DNA of 64,000 bases from Pseudomonas prosekii (GCF_900105155.1 NZ_LT629762.1:5155501-5219500), one strand, 5' to 3'; shown: positions 27,608-37,393, counted from the first letter of the stretch. Numbers and translations are program-made. Notes: generated from the letters alone by a model not told the origin.

Positions 27608-28759
27608 TTACTCGGTCAATGCTTGCAATATCTGATGCGCCGCTTTGACCCGCTCCGGGATCGGGTAGTTTTTGTTGGCCATGATCACCACGCCAATCTC
27701 CCGCGACGGCACATACGCCGCGTAAGCGCCGAAACCACCGGTCGAACCGGTTTTGTTCAACAGCACATCCTTCGGCTCAGCCTGCGGCGGGTTCAACCAC
27801 TGGACTTTATGCGCCTCCATGGCCATCGGCGTCGAATTGCCCGCGAGCAATTTATCCAAGGTGATCGGGTAGGCATAACGCTCCCAACCCAGGCCCTGAG
27901 TCATGTCGCCCACCGTGTAATAACCGGCATGCGTCGCGGCAATCGCGTGCTGCACCGGCGCGTCCAGCGCGGCCGGCTGCATGTTTGCCTGGACAAAAGT
28001 CAGCAGGTCCGCCGCGCTGGTTTTCACCCCGTAGGCTTCTGCGTCCAGCGCTCCGGGGCTGACACGCACAGGCTTGTCGGCCTTGTCGTAACCCTGAGCG
28101 TAAAGCTCCATCTGATCCTGCGGTACCTGGATAAACGTGTGCTTCAACCCGAGTTTTGGCAGCAGGGTTTTTTCCATTGCCTGCTCAAACGGCACGCCGA
28201 GGCTCTGTGCGGCCAGATACCCGGACAAGCCGATGCTCGGGTTGGAATATTGCCGATGAGTGCCGGGCGCATAAAGCGGTTTCCATTGCTGGAAATAGCC
28301 GAGCATCTTGTCTGCGCTGTCTGCCGCTTGAGGGAACTGCAACGGCAAACCGCCCGCCGTGTAAGTGGCAAATTGCACGACGCTGATGTTATCCAGCGCG
28401 CTGCCCTTTAATGCCGGGAGAACCTGGCTGGCCGTGTCGTTCAGGGACAATTTGCCGGTCGCCTGCGCGTAGGCGAGCAGGGTGGCGGTGAAGGTTTTGC
28501 TCAGCGAACCGATTTCGAACAAGGTGTTTTTAGTGACTTTCTCCCCACTTTCTTTCGAGGCGACGCCGTAGTTGAAGTAATGCGCTTTGCCGTCAACCGT
28601 CACCGCTACCGCGATCCCCGGCACGCCTTGGCTTTGCATGATCGGGCGGATCGCCGCATCGACCGAGGCTTCGATCTGCTGGTCGGTGCGAGCCTGCGCC
28701 AGGCACACGCCTGTGCTGCCCAGTGCTACGCAAGCGGCGAGAATAGTCAGTCTGCTCAT
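27608..28759 (-). CDS. ampC: Class C beta-lactamase (AmpC)
   Basis: This 383-residue periplasmic serine beta-lactamase has all three catalytic motifs: SLSK (85-88, nucleophile S85), YSN (171-173) and KTG (336-338, in NKTGSTGGFGAY). A signal peptide covers about residues 1-21 (ending CLAQA). The length and motif spacing fit chromosomal AmpC. In some Pseudomonas the divergent regulator ampR is adjacent, but here the upstream gap holds a REP doublet and then gudD, so no ampR is linked. Whether it is inducible cannot be read from the window. Confidence 0.92.
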   Translation of the reverse strand: MSRLTILAACVALGSTGVCLAQARTDQQIEASVDAAIRPIMQSQGVPGIAVAVTVDGKAHYFNYGVASKESGEKVTKNTLFEIGSLSKTFTATLLAYAQATGKLSLNDTASQVLPALKGSALDNISVVQFATYTAGGLPLQFPQAADSADKMLGYFQQWKPLYAPGTHRQYSNPSIGLSGYLAAQSLGVPFEQAMEKTLLPKLGLKHTFIQVPQDQMELYAQGYDKADKPVRVSPGALDAEAYGVKTSAADLLTFVQANMQPAALDAPVQHAIAATHAGYYTVGDMTQGLGWERYAYPITLDKLLAGNSTPMAMEAHKVQWLNPPQAEPKDVLLNKTGSTGGFGAYAAYVPSREIGVVIMANKNYPIPERVKAAHQILQALTE

Positions 28760-28859
28760 CGTGTTTCATCCATGTCGTGTCTGCTGATGGGCACGATTGT
28801 AATCGCGCGCCGAGGCTGCGGCGATGGTGGCGTTCAAACGAGGATTGATGCACACACGA

Positions 28860-28957
28860 TCCTGTAGGAGCAGAGCTTGCTCGCGAAAGCTCCGGTTCAG
28901 TCGAAATGGTCTTCGACTGACACGACGCCTTCGCGAGCAAGCTTTGCTCCTACAGGG
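28860..28957. repeat. REP doublet
   Basis: CTGTAGGAGCAGAGCTTGCTCGCGAA and its complement lie between ampC and gudD. Confidence 0.85.
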
Positions 28958-28967
28958 GGGGAGTGGT

Positions 28968-30335
28968 TCAGCGCACCAGGCACGGTCGCTTGTTATCGAA
29001 TTTCCAGCCCGGAATCAGAAATTGCATCGCCACGCTGTCGTCGCGCGCGCCGAGGCCCATGCCTTTATACAACTCGTGCGCCTTGACCAGCTGGTCCATG
29101 TCCAGCTCGACGCCGAGCCCGGGTTTCTTCGGCACTTGCACGCAGCCGCCGACAATCTGCAGCGGCGCTTTGGTCAAGCGCTGGCCGTCCTGCCAGATCC
29201 AGTGCGTGTCGATCGCGGTGATTTCCCCCGGCGCGGCGGCCGCGACATGGGTGAACATCGCCAGCGAAATATCGAAATGATTGTTGGAATGCGAACCCCA
29301 GGTCAGGCCCCATTCGTGGCACATCTGCGCGACGCGAACCGAGCCTTGCATGGTCCAGAAATGCGGATCGGCGAGCGGAATATCCACCGATTGCAACTGG
29401 ATCGCGTGGCCCATTTCCCGCCAGTCGGTGGCGATCATATTGGTCGCGGTTTTCAGCCCTGTGGCGCGGCGAAACTCGGCCATGACTTCACGCCCGGAAT
29501 AACCGTTTTCCGCGCCGCACGGGTCTTCGGCGTACGCCAGCACGCGGTGCTGATCGCGGCACAAACGGATCGCTTCTTTCAATGACCACGCGCCGTTCGG
29601 ATCGAGGGTAATTCGCGCATCGGGAAAGCGTTCGGCCAGCGCGGTGACCGCTTCGATTTCCTCGTCGCCGCTGAGCACGCCGCCCTTGAGTTTGAAGTCC
29701 TTGAAGCCATAATGCGCGTGCGCGGCTTCGGCCAGGCGCACCACGGCATCGGCGGTCATGGCTTGCTCATGACGGACGCGGAACCAGTCGTTATCGGCCT
29801 GCGGCTCACTGCGATAAGCAAGGTCGGTGGCGTGCCGATCACCGACGTAAAACAGGTAACCGAGCATCTTCACTTCATCGCGCTGCTGCCCTTCGCCAAG
29901 CAGCGCTGCGACCGGCACGTCGAGGTGCTGGCCGAGCAAGTCGAGCAGGGCGGCTTCGAGGCCGGTGACCGCGTGAATGGTGATGCGCAGGTCGAAGGTC
30001 TGCAAACCACGGCCGCCGGCGTCGCGGTCGGCGAAGGTCTGGCGCACTTGATTGAGGATCTTCTGATAAGTGCCGATCGGGCTGCCGACCACCAGCGCAC
30101 GCGCGTCTTCCAGTGTTTGCCGAATGCGCTCGCCACCCGGCACTTCGCCGACCCCGGTATGCCCGGCGTTGTCGGTGAGAATCACGATGTTGCGGGTGAA
30201 AAACGGCCCGTGGGCGCCGCTGAGGTTGAGCAGCATGCCGTCGTGACCGGCCACCGGAACCACTTGCATGCTGGTAATGATCGGCGCTTTTTCGGTGTTT
30301 TTTGTGCGGTCTTGGGCGTGATCTTGTGTGTGCAT
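28968..30335 (-). CDS. gudD: Glucarate dehydratase
   Basis: This 455-residue enolase-superfamily enzyme converts D-glucarate (and L-idarate) to 5-keto-4-deoxyglucarate. The catalytic Lys lies in [10 protein letters not shown], the metal ligands in TLDPNGAW and [11 protein letters not shown], and the catalytic His in [11 protein letters not shown]. Length and motifs fit E. coli GudD. It is 24 bases downstream of the glucarate transporter gene on the same strand, so the two form an operon, opposed by a GntR regulator. Confidence 0.95.
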   Translation of the reverse strand: MHTQDHAQDRTKNTEKAPIITSMQVVPVAGHDGMLLNLSGAHGPFFTRNIVILTDNAGHTGVGEVPGGERIRQTLEDARALVVGSPIGTYQKILNQVRQTFADRDAGGRGLQTFDLRITIHAVTGLEAALLDLLGQHLDVPVAALLGEGQQRDEVKMLGYLFYVGDRHATDLAYRSEPQADNDWFRVRHEQAMTADAVVRLAEAAHAHYGFKDFKLKGGVLSGDEEIEAVTALAERFPDARITLDPNGAWSLKEAIRLCRDQHRVLAYAEDPCGAENGYSGREVMAEFRRATGLKTATNMIATDWREMGHAIQLQSVDIPLADPHFWTMQGSVRVAQMCHEWGLTWGSHSNNHFDISLAMFTHVAAAAPGEITAIDTHWIWQDGQRLTKAPLQIVGGCVQVPKKPGLGVELDMDQLVKAHELYKGMGLGARDDSVAMQFLIPGWKFDNKRPCLVR

Positions 30336-30359
30336 TTTTATTGTCCTTGGATCAGAAAT

Positions 30360-31703
30360 TCAGGCGTGGCTGGACGCGGTTTGGCCGACGGCGACCGAGG
30401 CTTTTTTCGGCGTATTGCGGGCGGCAAAAACGATGATCGCGGCGATGATCGAGGTCGCGGCCAAACCGTAGAGGCCGCCCTGGATCGAGCCGGTGTGTTC
30501 CTCCAGCAGGCCAAACGTGGTTGGCGCGACGAAGCCGCCGAGGTTGCCCACCGAGTTGATCAGCGCGATCACTCCGGCAGCGATTCGCGCGTCCAGATAC
30601 GCCTGGGGAATCGGCCAGAACAACGACGACGCCGATTTGAAACCGAGTGCTGCGAAGCAGATCGCAACGAAGGCAAAGATCGGCCCGCCGGTGGTCGACA
30701 TGAACATCCCGGCAGCCGCGATCAACAGCGCTGCGGCAACCCACGCTTGCTGGTTTTTCCATTTGGCCGACAGGGCGGCGAAGGCGTACATGCCGACAAT
30801 CGACAGCAACCACGGGATCGAATTGAACAGCCCGACTTGGATGTCGCTGAGGTCGCCCATCTTCTTGATGATGCTCGGCAGCCAGAACGTCGCGGCATAG
30901 ATAGTCAGTTGAATGAAAAAGTAGATCAGGCAAAACAGAATGATCTGGCGATCCTTGAGCAGTTTGCCCACCGACGGTTTGATCGGCGTCGCGGCTTCGC
31001 GGGCCAGTTGTTCGTCGTCGATGGCTTTGACCAGCGCGTCCTGTTCTGCGCGGGTCAGCCATTTGGCGTCGTGGGGTTTGGAGTCGAGCCAGAACCAGAC
31101 GAACACGCACAAGCCAACCGAGAACATGCCTTCAATGAAGTACATCCACTGCCAGCCGTGCAGGCCCAGACCGTTGATTTGCAGGAGCAGGCCGGACAGC
31201 GGGCCGGAGATCAGCGAGGCAATCGCCGAGCCGCTGAGGAAGATCGCAATCGCCTTGCCGCGCTCGACGCCCGGCAGCCAGCGAGTGAAGTAATAGATCA
31301 CCCCGGGAAAGAATCCGGCTTCGGCGACACCGAGCAGAAAACGCAGAATATAGAAATGGGTTTCGTTCTGGATGAACGCCATGCCGGCGGCGACCAGGCC
31401 CCAGGTCAGCATGATGCGGGTCAGCCAGATGCGCGCGCCGACTTTTTGCAGAAGCATGTTGGAGGGGACTTCGAACAGCGCGTAACCGATGAAGAACAGG
31501 CCGGCACCCAGGCCGTAGGCGGCAGCGCCGATGCCCAGATCCTGCTCCATGTGGGCGCGGACGAAACCGATGTTCACGCGGTCAATGTAATTGACGATGA
31601 ACATGATCACGAACAGCGGCAGGACGTGGCGTTTGACTTTCGAGATGGCGGATTCGAGCACCGAATCGGTGCCGTCATGCATCCCGGACAGGGCTGTATT
31701 CAC
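30360..31703 (-). CDS. gudP: Glucarate/galactarate MFS transporter
   Basis: This 447-residue member of the anion:cation symporter MFS family has 12 predicted spans. It carries NYIDRVNIGFVRAHM in helix 1 and ALFEVPSNMLLQKVGAR in the loop 2-3 region, both typical of hexuronate and glucarate carriers. The start was set at GTG 31703 (MNTALSG) because GGAGA lies seven bases upstream; a GTG five codons earlier overlaps that site and is less likely. It is co-transcribed with gudD. Confidence 0.88.
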   Translation of the reverse strand: MNTALSGMHDGTDSVLESAISKVKRHVLPLFVIMFIVNYIDRVNIGFVRAHMEQDLGIGAAAYGLGAGLFFIGYALFEVPSNMLLQKVGARIWLTRIMLTWGLVAAGMAFIQNETHFYILRFLLGVAEAGFFPGVIYYFTRWLPGVERGKAIAIFLSGSAIASLISGPLSGLLLQINGLGLHGWQWMYFIEGMFSVGLCVFVWFWLDSKPHDAKWLTRAEQDALVKAIDDEQLAREAATPIKPSVGKLLKDRQIILFCLIYFFIQLTIYAATFWLPSIIKKMGDLSDIQVGLFNSIPWLLSIVGMYAFAALSAKWKNQQAWVAAALLIAAAGMFMSTTGGPIFAFVAICFAALGFKSASSLFWPIPQAYLDARIAAGVIALINSVGNLGGFVAPTTFGLLEEHTGSIQGGLYGLAATSIIAAIIVFAARNTPKKASVAVGQTASSHA

Positions 31704-31766
31704 TTGCGTTTCTCCCACTGATTATTTTTATGCGGGGTGTAACTGTGTGTTACGTGTTGATAGACA

Positions 31767-31908
31767 TCATACAACTAGGTTTTTTTGGTGCGCAAGGCTG
31801 TTGTCCAATGAAATAGCGCTGTTCCGGTAGATTCTTATTCTTGAAGCTGACTTTGGTGGTGGTTGTTTGAGCGGGTTTTGGCGTTTTGTGGAGTGTTGTC
31901 ATACAAGT
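31767..31908. promoter_or_regulatory. Operator-like sites in the gudP/GntR divergent region
   Basis: TTGTCATACAA at about 31897-31907 is a perfect TTGT-NNN-ACAA palindrome, and ATCATACAA at 31767-31775 is a related half site. The GT-NNN-AC core is the binding pattern of FadR-type GntR proteins, and such a regulator is encoded next to them. The sites flank the two divergent starts. Confidence 0.5.
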
Positions 31909-31982
31909 TGGCCGTCATTTTGGAAGGTCTCCCGACAATGCCAGTGCTACGATCCCGATTGCCCTGCCTCCGGAAGATCGCC

Positions 31983-32696
31983 ATGCAAGAAGACTTCGAC
32001 GTTCCCGCCCGCAAACGCAGCCATAACCTGGCGCATGATTTGGTCGCGAAGCTGACCCAGAGCATCCTGCTCGGGCAGATGTTGCCCGGCGACAAGCTGC
32101 CGTCGGAGAACTCGATCGTTCAGGAACACGGGGTCAGCCGCACCGTGGTGCGCGAAGCGATCTCGAAATTGCAGGCGTCGGGGTTAGTGGAAACCCGGCA
32201 TGGCATCGGCACCTTTGTGATTGAGCGCGCAGCGGAGCAGGGCTTGCGGCTGAACGTCGACACGGCGCTGGGTGTGCGCAGCATTCTGGAACTGCGCATG
32301 GGCCTGGAAACCCAGGCCGCCGCGCTCGCCGCCAGTCGTCGTACGGACGCGCAATTGCAGCAGATGCGCGAGGCGCTGGATGACTATCAAAACCTGCTGG
32401 CGAATAACGACAGTTGCGTGGAGGCCGACAGGCGCTTCCATTTGCTGATCGCCGAAGCCACCGGCAACGTGTGTTTCAGCGAAATCATCCAGCATTTGGG
32501 CAGTGCGATGATTCCGCGAACCCGGGTCAATGCCGCCGAGCGTGGCGCGGCGGATTTGAGCAAGCTCGGGCAATTGGCCAATCAGGAGCACGAGGCGATT
32601 CTGAACGCGATCAAACGCCAGGACCCGGACGCGGCTCGCGCGGCCATGTGGCTGCATCTGACCAACAGCCGCGACCGCTTTCTGGCGCGGTCCTGA
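31983..32696 (+). CDS. GntR-family (FadR-type) regulator, likely of glucarate genes
   Basis: This 237-residue protein has a GntR winged helix (residues 10-78: ILLGQMLPGDKLPSENSIVQE, then VSRTVVREAISKLQASGLVETRHGIGTFV) and an FCD ligand domain (about 90-225, with RRFHLLIAEATGN and NQEHEAILNAIKRQDPDAA). FCD regulators respond to sugar acids or other organic acids. Divergence from gudP-gudD points to glucarate-linked control. The start follows GGAAGATCGCC; an earlier ATG at 31938 is possible. Confidence 0.87.
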   Translation: MQEDFDVPARKRSHNLAHDLVAKLTQSILLGQMLPGDKLPSENSIVQEHGVSRTVVREAISKLQASGLVETRHGIGTFVIERAAEQGLRLNVDTALGVRSILELRMGLETQAAALAASRRTDAQLQQMREALDDYQNLLANNDSCVEADRRFHLLIAEATGNVCFSEIIQHLGSAMIPRTRVNAAERGAADLSKLGQLANQEHEAILNAIKRQDPDAARAAMWLHLTNSRDRFLARS

Positions 32697-32788
32697 TAAC
32701 CGTTGGTCTAGTCGATAGCACGCCGGTGATGCGCCCGTTTCCAACAGATATGGCCCGGACTGACCGGCCTACATCAGTGAGGTGCATC

Positions 32789-33019
32789 ATGGCTAACGAT
32801 TCGATGTTCCAGGGTGGAACGCCCAATACCGATCCCACCAGACCCATGCCCGGCACGGACGAGCCGTCGCTGGACCATGATGCTCCGCCCGGCATGGACC
32901 CCGCCCGGGACCCGGCGCAATCGGATGCGGATCGCCCCGATGACTGGAAAGACCCGAGCGCCGACGAAGACATGCCGGCGGCAGATGAGCAAACGCCACT
33001 GTCCGATGATCGGCGCTAA
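32789..33019 (+). CDS. Small acidic Asp/Pro-rich protein
   Basis: This 76-residue, very acidic, probably disordered protein has repeated Asp, Pro and Met. GAGG precedes the ATG, and a strong terminator follows the stop codon, which supports it as a real gene. No domain is recognised. It may be a stress-related Pseudomonas protein, but nothing in the sequence shows a role. Confidence 0.6.
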   Translation: MANDSMFQGGTPNTDPTRPMPGTDEPSLDHDAPPGMDPARDPAQSDADRPDDWKDPSADEDMPAADEQTPLSDDRR

Positions 33020-33022
33020 ACA

Positions 33023-33050
33023 AAACCCGGCCAGAGTGCCGGGTTTTTTG
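33023..33050 (+). terminator. Rho-independent terminator
   Basis: CCCGGC-CAGAGT-GCCGGG followed by a T run lies directly after the small acidic protein gene. Confidence 0.85.
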
Positions 33051-33076
33051 TGGGCCGCAGGTTGACCGCGTCATCG

Positions 33077-33440
33077 TTCATCGCGAGCAGGCTCACTCCC
33101 ACAGGGGGTCTCCAGCACGCCGCGAACCCTGTGGGATACAACCCCTTCATTGCCTGAACGACCGCTTTCGCGGGCAAGCCTCGCTCCTACAGGGGATTTT
33201 CAGCACGCCGCGAACCCTGTGGGACACAACATCTTCATTACCTGAACGACCGCTTTCGCGGGCAAGCCTCGCTCCTACAGGGGATTTTCAGCGCGCCGCG
33301 AACCCTGTAGGAGCTGAGCTTGCTCGCGAAGAGGCCGGCAGCCACGACATCTTCATCACCAGAGCGACCGCCTTCGCGGGCAAGCCTCGCTCCTACAGGT
33401 TTGTGGGGTCAATGTGGGAGTGAGCCTGCTCGCGATGGCG
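33077..33440. repeat. REP array with 88-bp single-REP units
   Basis: CGCCGCGAACCCTG begins at 33118, 33206 and 33294, an exact 88-bp period. Each of the first two units holds one REP (TTTCGCGGGCAAGCCTCGCTCC). The last unit has gained an opposite REP at 33306, and a further REP at 33414 lies inside the 3' end of the transporter gene. Confidence 0.85.
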
Positions 33441-34326
33441 TCAGCAGCGCCAGCAGTTTTCTTTCCAGATTCAATGCCAGCACGCTGCTCAACACCACCA
33501 CTGCGCCGACTATCACCAGCATCGTCGGCCGCTCGCCCAGTGCGAAACTGGCAATCAGCATCGCCGTCGGCGGCACCAGATACAGGGTCATCGCTGCGCG
33601 GCTCAAGTCCACATGTGCCAACACAAATGCCCACGCCAGATACGCGAGCGCGCTCGGAAATACGCCCAGGCCAATCACCGCTATTTGCACGTCAACCGGC
33701 GCGCGCAACACCTGATCCGCCAGCCCCGGCAGATACACCAGCAACAACAGCGTCCCCGCCCAAACCGTGTAACAGGTCAGGGTCAACCCGTCATACCGCC
33801 CGGTGTGATGCTTCTGCAATGCGAAATAAACACTCCACGACAGCGCCGCCAGCAAAATCAGCAAACCCTGCGCATCAATGCTGGCCAGGCCTTTGTCCCC
33901 GGCGACGACGATGACCACGCCGATCAGCCCCAGCAGCACGCAACCCCAACGCCAGGCACTGACCCGATCCTTGAACACAAACCGCGCCAACAACGTGCTG
34001 AACAACGGCGTCGATTGCGCCAGCACACTCGATGCCCCGGCGCTGACACTCTGCTGCCCGATGTTCAGCAGCACGTGATGCAGACTCACGGCAAACAAAC
34101 CAAGCGCGATCAGAAACGGCAAGTCACGTATTTTCGGCAGGCTGATGCCGCGCCAAACCGCGACCGCCGCCATCAACACCGACGCCAGCAGAAACCGCAG
34201 CAACGCCAGATGCCCGGGCTCGTAGGCCTGCAAGCCAAGGTGAATGCCGGTCGGTGAATAACCCCAGCACACCACGACAAATGCCATGGCAAAAATGATT
34301 TTCAGAGCGGGAGAAAGTTGCGGCAT
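33409..34326 (-). CDS. EamA-family (DMT) transporter
   Basis: This 305-residue inner-membrane protein has ten spans in two EamA repeats (CWGYSPTGIHLGL with HLALLRFLLASVLM, and WSVYFALQKH with the second-half LALGERPTMLVIVGAVVVL-type end). The last residues (TPSRAGSLPH) are encoded by a REP element that runs into the gene, so the native C-terminus has probably been altered. It is divergent from a frameshifted LysR gene, a common pairing in which the regulator controls the exporter. The substrate is unknown. Confidence 0.85.
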   Translation of the reverse strand: MPQLSPALKIIFAMAFVVVCWGYSPTGIHLGLQAYEPGHLALLRFLLASVLMAAVAVWRGISLPKIRDLPFLIALGLFAVSLHHVLLNIGQQSVSAGASSVLAQSTPLFSTLLARFVFKDRVSAWRWGCVLLGLIGVVIVVAGDKGLASIDAQGLLILLAALSWSVYFALQKHHTGRYDGLTLTCYTVWAGTLLLLVYLPGLADQVLRAPVDVQIAVIGLGVFPSALAYLAWAFVLAHVDLSRAAMTLYLVPPTAMLIASFALGERPTMLVIVGAVVVLSSVLALNLERKLLALLTPSRAGSLPH

Positions 34327-34423
34327 GGTCGTGCACCTGTGGTGGATGCACTGAGTATCAGAAGCCTGGTCGTTCGCTACAACTGACTTATACTGCGCCG
34401 ATACATCACTTTGGGTGAGCATT

Positions 34424-35288
34424 ATGGAATTGGCGCAGATTCGCATGTTCAAGACTGTGGCCGACGTCGGCAGCATTGCTCGCGCGGCAGAATTGCTGCA
34501 TTGCGTGCCGTCGAATATCACTGCGCGGATCAAGGCGTTGGAAGCGGAGCTCGGGGTGGCACTGTTTCTGCGCGAGGGGGCGCGGGCTGCGGATCAGTCC
34601 TTCAGGGCAGACCTTCCTGACCTACGCCTCGAAGATTCTGGCGCTGACGGTTGAGGCCAAACGCGCTCTCGACCCATCCACCGAGCCTTCCGGGCCGCTG
34701 CGCATCGGCGCCATCGAGTCCTCGGCGACCGGGCGCTTGCCGCGCTTGCTGGCGAAATTCCACAAACGTTATCCCGGTGTTGCGCTGGAATTGGCCACCG
34801 GCACCTGGAGCCAACTGCTCGACGACACTGCCAACCATCGCCTCGACGGTGCCATCGTTGCGGTGGATGTCGAGCGCTCGCACCTGATGCGTACGCCGAT
34901 GTACCGCGAAGAGCTGCTGCTGATCGCCTCGACGTCGCTGGGACCGGTGCGCGATGTTGCCGATTTGCAGGATAAAACCGTGTTCATGTGGCCGCCCGGT
35001 TGCCCGTATCGGGCGGCACTGGAGCATTGGTTGCTGCGTCAGGGGCAGGCGCTGCCGATTGTCAGCCTGGCTAGTTACGGCGCAATTGTCGGTTGCGTCA
35101 GCGCCGGGGCCGGCGTGGCATTGGTGCCCAAAGGCGTGTTCGATCAATACGCGAAAGGCGCCGGGTGCGCCGGATATGAGTTCGCGGAACTGACGGCGGT
35201 GGAGAATTTATTTTATTGGCACGAGAACGCCGGTGTACACCCGGCACGCGAGGCGTTTGTCGGAATGCTCCGCGAAGAATTTGCCTGA
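34424..35288 (+). pseudogene. LysR-family regulator with a +1 frameshift
   Basis: The first frame encodes a normal LysR helix-turn-helix (MELAQIRMFKTVADVGSIAR, ITARIKALEAELGVALFLREG) and then runs out of family sequence, stopping at 34654. The matching continuation (RGLRISPSGQTFLTYASKIL) and the complete effector domain are in the +1-shifted frame to 35288. The break sits at a run of five G at 34576-34580; four G would restore one open frame of about 287 residues. This is either a true inactivating mutation or a read error in a homopolymer. It diverges from the EamA transporter gene. Confidence 0.85.
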
Positions 35289-35314
35289 ACCCGACCCCGG
35301 GCGCCCTGGCTTTC

Positions 35315-35409
35315 TGTAGGAGCAGAGCTTGCTCGCGAAGAGGCCGGCAGCCGCAACATCTACGCTGCCTGAAAGACCGCTTTCGCGAGCAAGCTCTGCT
35401 CCTACAGGG
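35315..35409. repeat. REP doublet
   Basis: CTGTAGGAGCAGAGCTTGCTCGCGAA and its complement. It is the last REP element recognised in the window. Confidence 0.85.
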
Positions 35410-35444
35410 GGTTTGCGTTGTCTGCGCAATTGCGTGTTGGTCGG

Positions 35445-36224
35445 TCAGTTGCCGCTGACATCGCGCATCAGCAGGGCGAAGCGCAGATCCACTGCATCCG
35501 GGATCGGCACGTACACGGTGTGGCCATCGCCCGGCGCGACGTCGATCGGTTCGCCGCGCAGGTTTTGCAACTCATGCAGGTCAAAGTGAAAGTTGCCCTT
35601 GGGCGTCATCAGTTCCATGTGATCGCCCAAACCAAAGCGGTTCTTCACTTGCACTTCTGCCAGGCGATCGCGGCGTACACCGGTCAACTCGCCGACAAAC
35701 TGCTGACGCTCCGACACCGAGCTGCCGTTTTGGTAGTTCTGGTATTCGTCGTGCACATGCCGGCGCAGGAAACCCTCGGTGTAACCGCGCTGGGCCAGCG
35801 ATTCGAGATCGGTCATCAGGTTGCGATCAAACGCGCGGCCCGCCACGGCATCGTCGATGGCCTGGCGATACACCTGAGTGGTGCGTGCGCAATAGAAATG
35901 CGATTTGGTCCGGCCCTCGATCTTCAGTGAATGCACGCCCATCTGCGTCAAACGCTCGACATGCTGCACCGCGCGCAGGTCCTTGGCGTTCATGATGTAA
36001 GTGCCGTGCTCGTCCTCGAATGCCGGCATCAACTCGTCCGGCCGATTGGCTTCCTGCAACAAAAACACCTGATCGGTCGGCGCGCCAATGCCCAACGTCG
36101 GTTGCGGCGCGAATTGCTGCACGATCTCGCCGAGCTGGTTTTCCGTGGCCGCTTGCGCCGAGTACTTCCAGCGACAGGCATTGGTGCAACTGCCCTGATT
36201 GGCGTCGCGCTTGTTCATGTAACC
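35445..36224 (-). pseudogene. trhP: trhP (yegQ) 3' fragment, cut by an IS element
   Basis: This fragment holds the last 259 residues of the peptidase U32-family protein TrhP, which makes 5-hydroxyuridine at tRNA position 34. Recognisable segments are YMNKRDANQGSCTNACRW with two conserved Cys, HGTYIMNAKDLRAVQHV, HSLKIEGRTKSHFYCA and a C-terminal beta domain ending DVSGN. The intact protein is about 450 residues, so the first 40 percent, including the other Cys ligands, is missing. The reading frame runs straight into the terminal repeat of the IS3 element at 36225, and the missing part is not found on its far side. The fragment cannot be functional. Confidence 0.9.
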
Positions 36225-36242
36225 TGAATCGCCCCGGGTTTT

Positions 36243-37124
36243 CTAGACACTCTCCAGGCTCGCTGCGTAACGCTTTTCAAACTCTACCGGTGACAGCTGA
36301 TTGTTGAAACTGTGGCGTCGTTTTGGGTTGTAAAACATCTCGATGTAATCGAACACATCATCCCGAGCATCCTGGCGTGTAGTGTAGATTTTACGCTTGA
36401 TCCGTTCCCGCTTTAGCAGCTGGAAAAAGCTCTCCGCCACAGCGTTGTCGTGGCAGTTACCTCGACGACTCATGCTGGCCACCAGGTTGTTAGCTTTCAA
36501 GAAGCTTCGCCAGTCTGAGCTGCTGTACTGACTGCCTTGATCTGAGTGGATCATCACCTCTTGCTTCGGCTTACGTCTCCAAACCGCCATCAGCAGTGCA
36601 TCAATGGCTACGTCGCTGGTCATCTGCGACTTCATTGACCAACCAATGATCTGGCGTGAAAACAGATCGAGCACCACGGCCAAATACAGCCAGCCTTCAT
36701 ATGTTCGGATGTAGGTAATGTCTGTGACCCAGACTTTGTTGGGTTCTCTGACATCGAATTGGCGCTTCAGTAAGTTCGGTGAGGCAACGGCTGGTTTACC
36801 GCCATATTTTCCCGGCCTCCGTCGATACCCAGTCTGAGAACGTAAACCCTCAAGGCGCATCAACCTAGCCACCCGGTGACGGCCACAGCTCTCACCAACC
36901 TCTCGCAGGTCATCATGGATCTTGCGATAGCCATAAACGCCACCGCTTTCCAGCCAGGAGTGTTTGATCAATCCAAGCAGTCGCTGATCGTCCTTGGCTC
37001 GCGCAGATTTTGGTTCTGATAGCCACGCGTAGTAGCCGCTGGGATGAACCTTGAGCGTCAGGCAAAGCCGTCGAATCGCGTAATGACCCGATTGCTGCTT
37101 AATAAAGGCGTACTTCAGCCGCAC
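36243..37124 (-). CDS. IS3-family transposase OrfB
   Basis: This 293-residue catalytic part has an HTH_21 region and an rve integrase core with the DDE triad: D in WVTDITYIRTYEGW, D in IHSDQGSQYSS, and E in NAVAESFFQLLKRE. It overlaps orfA by 10 bases in the -1 frame and is normally made as an OrfAB fusion by ribosomal frameshifting. The frame is intact, so the element may still be active. Confidence 0.93.
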   Translation of the reverse strand: MRLKYAFIKQQSGHYAIRRLCLTLKVHPSGYYAWLSEPKSARAKDDQRLLGLIKHSWLESGGVYGYRKIHDDLREVGESCGRHRVARLMRLEGLRSQTGYRRRPGKYGGKPAVASPNLLKRQFDVREPNKVWVTDITYIRTYEGWLYLAVVLDLFSRQIIGWSMKSQMTSDVAIDALLMAVWRRKPKQEVMIHSDQGSQYSSSDWRSFLKANNLVASMSRRGNCHDNAVAESFFQLLKRERIKRKIYTTRQDARDDVFDYIEMFYNPKRRHSFNNQLSPVEFEKRYAASLESV

Positions 37125-37393
37125 TCCTTGGCAAAGTACGCGGCGGCCTTTTTTAAGATGTCTCGCTCCTCCGTCACCCGTTTCAGCTCGGCACGTAGAC
37201 GACGAACCTCAGCGCTTTGATCATCCTCCTCAACGCGCTGTTCTTGGGGCTTGGTGTAGCGCTTAACCCAGGCATAGAGGCTGTGCACGGACACACCCAA
37301 TCGTGCAGCCACCTCCGAGACAGGAAGCTGCTTTTCGGTCACTTGCTTGACCGCCTGGATTTTGAATTCTTCGGGATATCGCTGGTTGCTCAT
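37115..37393 (-). CDS. IS3-family transposase OrfA
   Basis: This 92-residue DNA-binding part has an HTH_8-type helix-turn-helix (VSEVAARLGVSVHSLYAWVKR) and a leucine-zipper-like C-terminus (RRLRAELKRVTEERDILKKA). A slippery AAAAAAG on the minus strand at 37148-37154, just before the overlap with orfB, is the expected -1 frameshift site. Confidence 0.92.
   Translation of the reverse strand: MSNQRYPEEFKIQAVKQVTEKQLPVSEVAARLGVSVHSLYAWVKRYTKPQEQRVEEDDQSAEVRRLRAELKRVTEERDILKKAAAYFAKECG

Noticed and set aside
29712..31721. A 669-codon plus-strand frame
   Set aside because: It is antisense to gudD and gudP and has no recognisable domain.
36219..36224. Target-site duplication of the IS3 element
   Set aside because: The bases next to the two ends differ (ACC and GTC), so no duplication is present.
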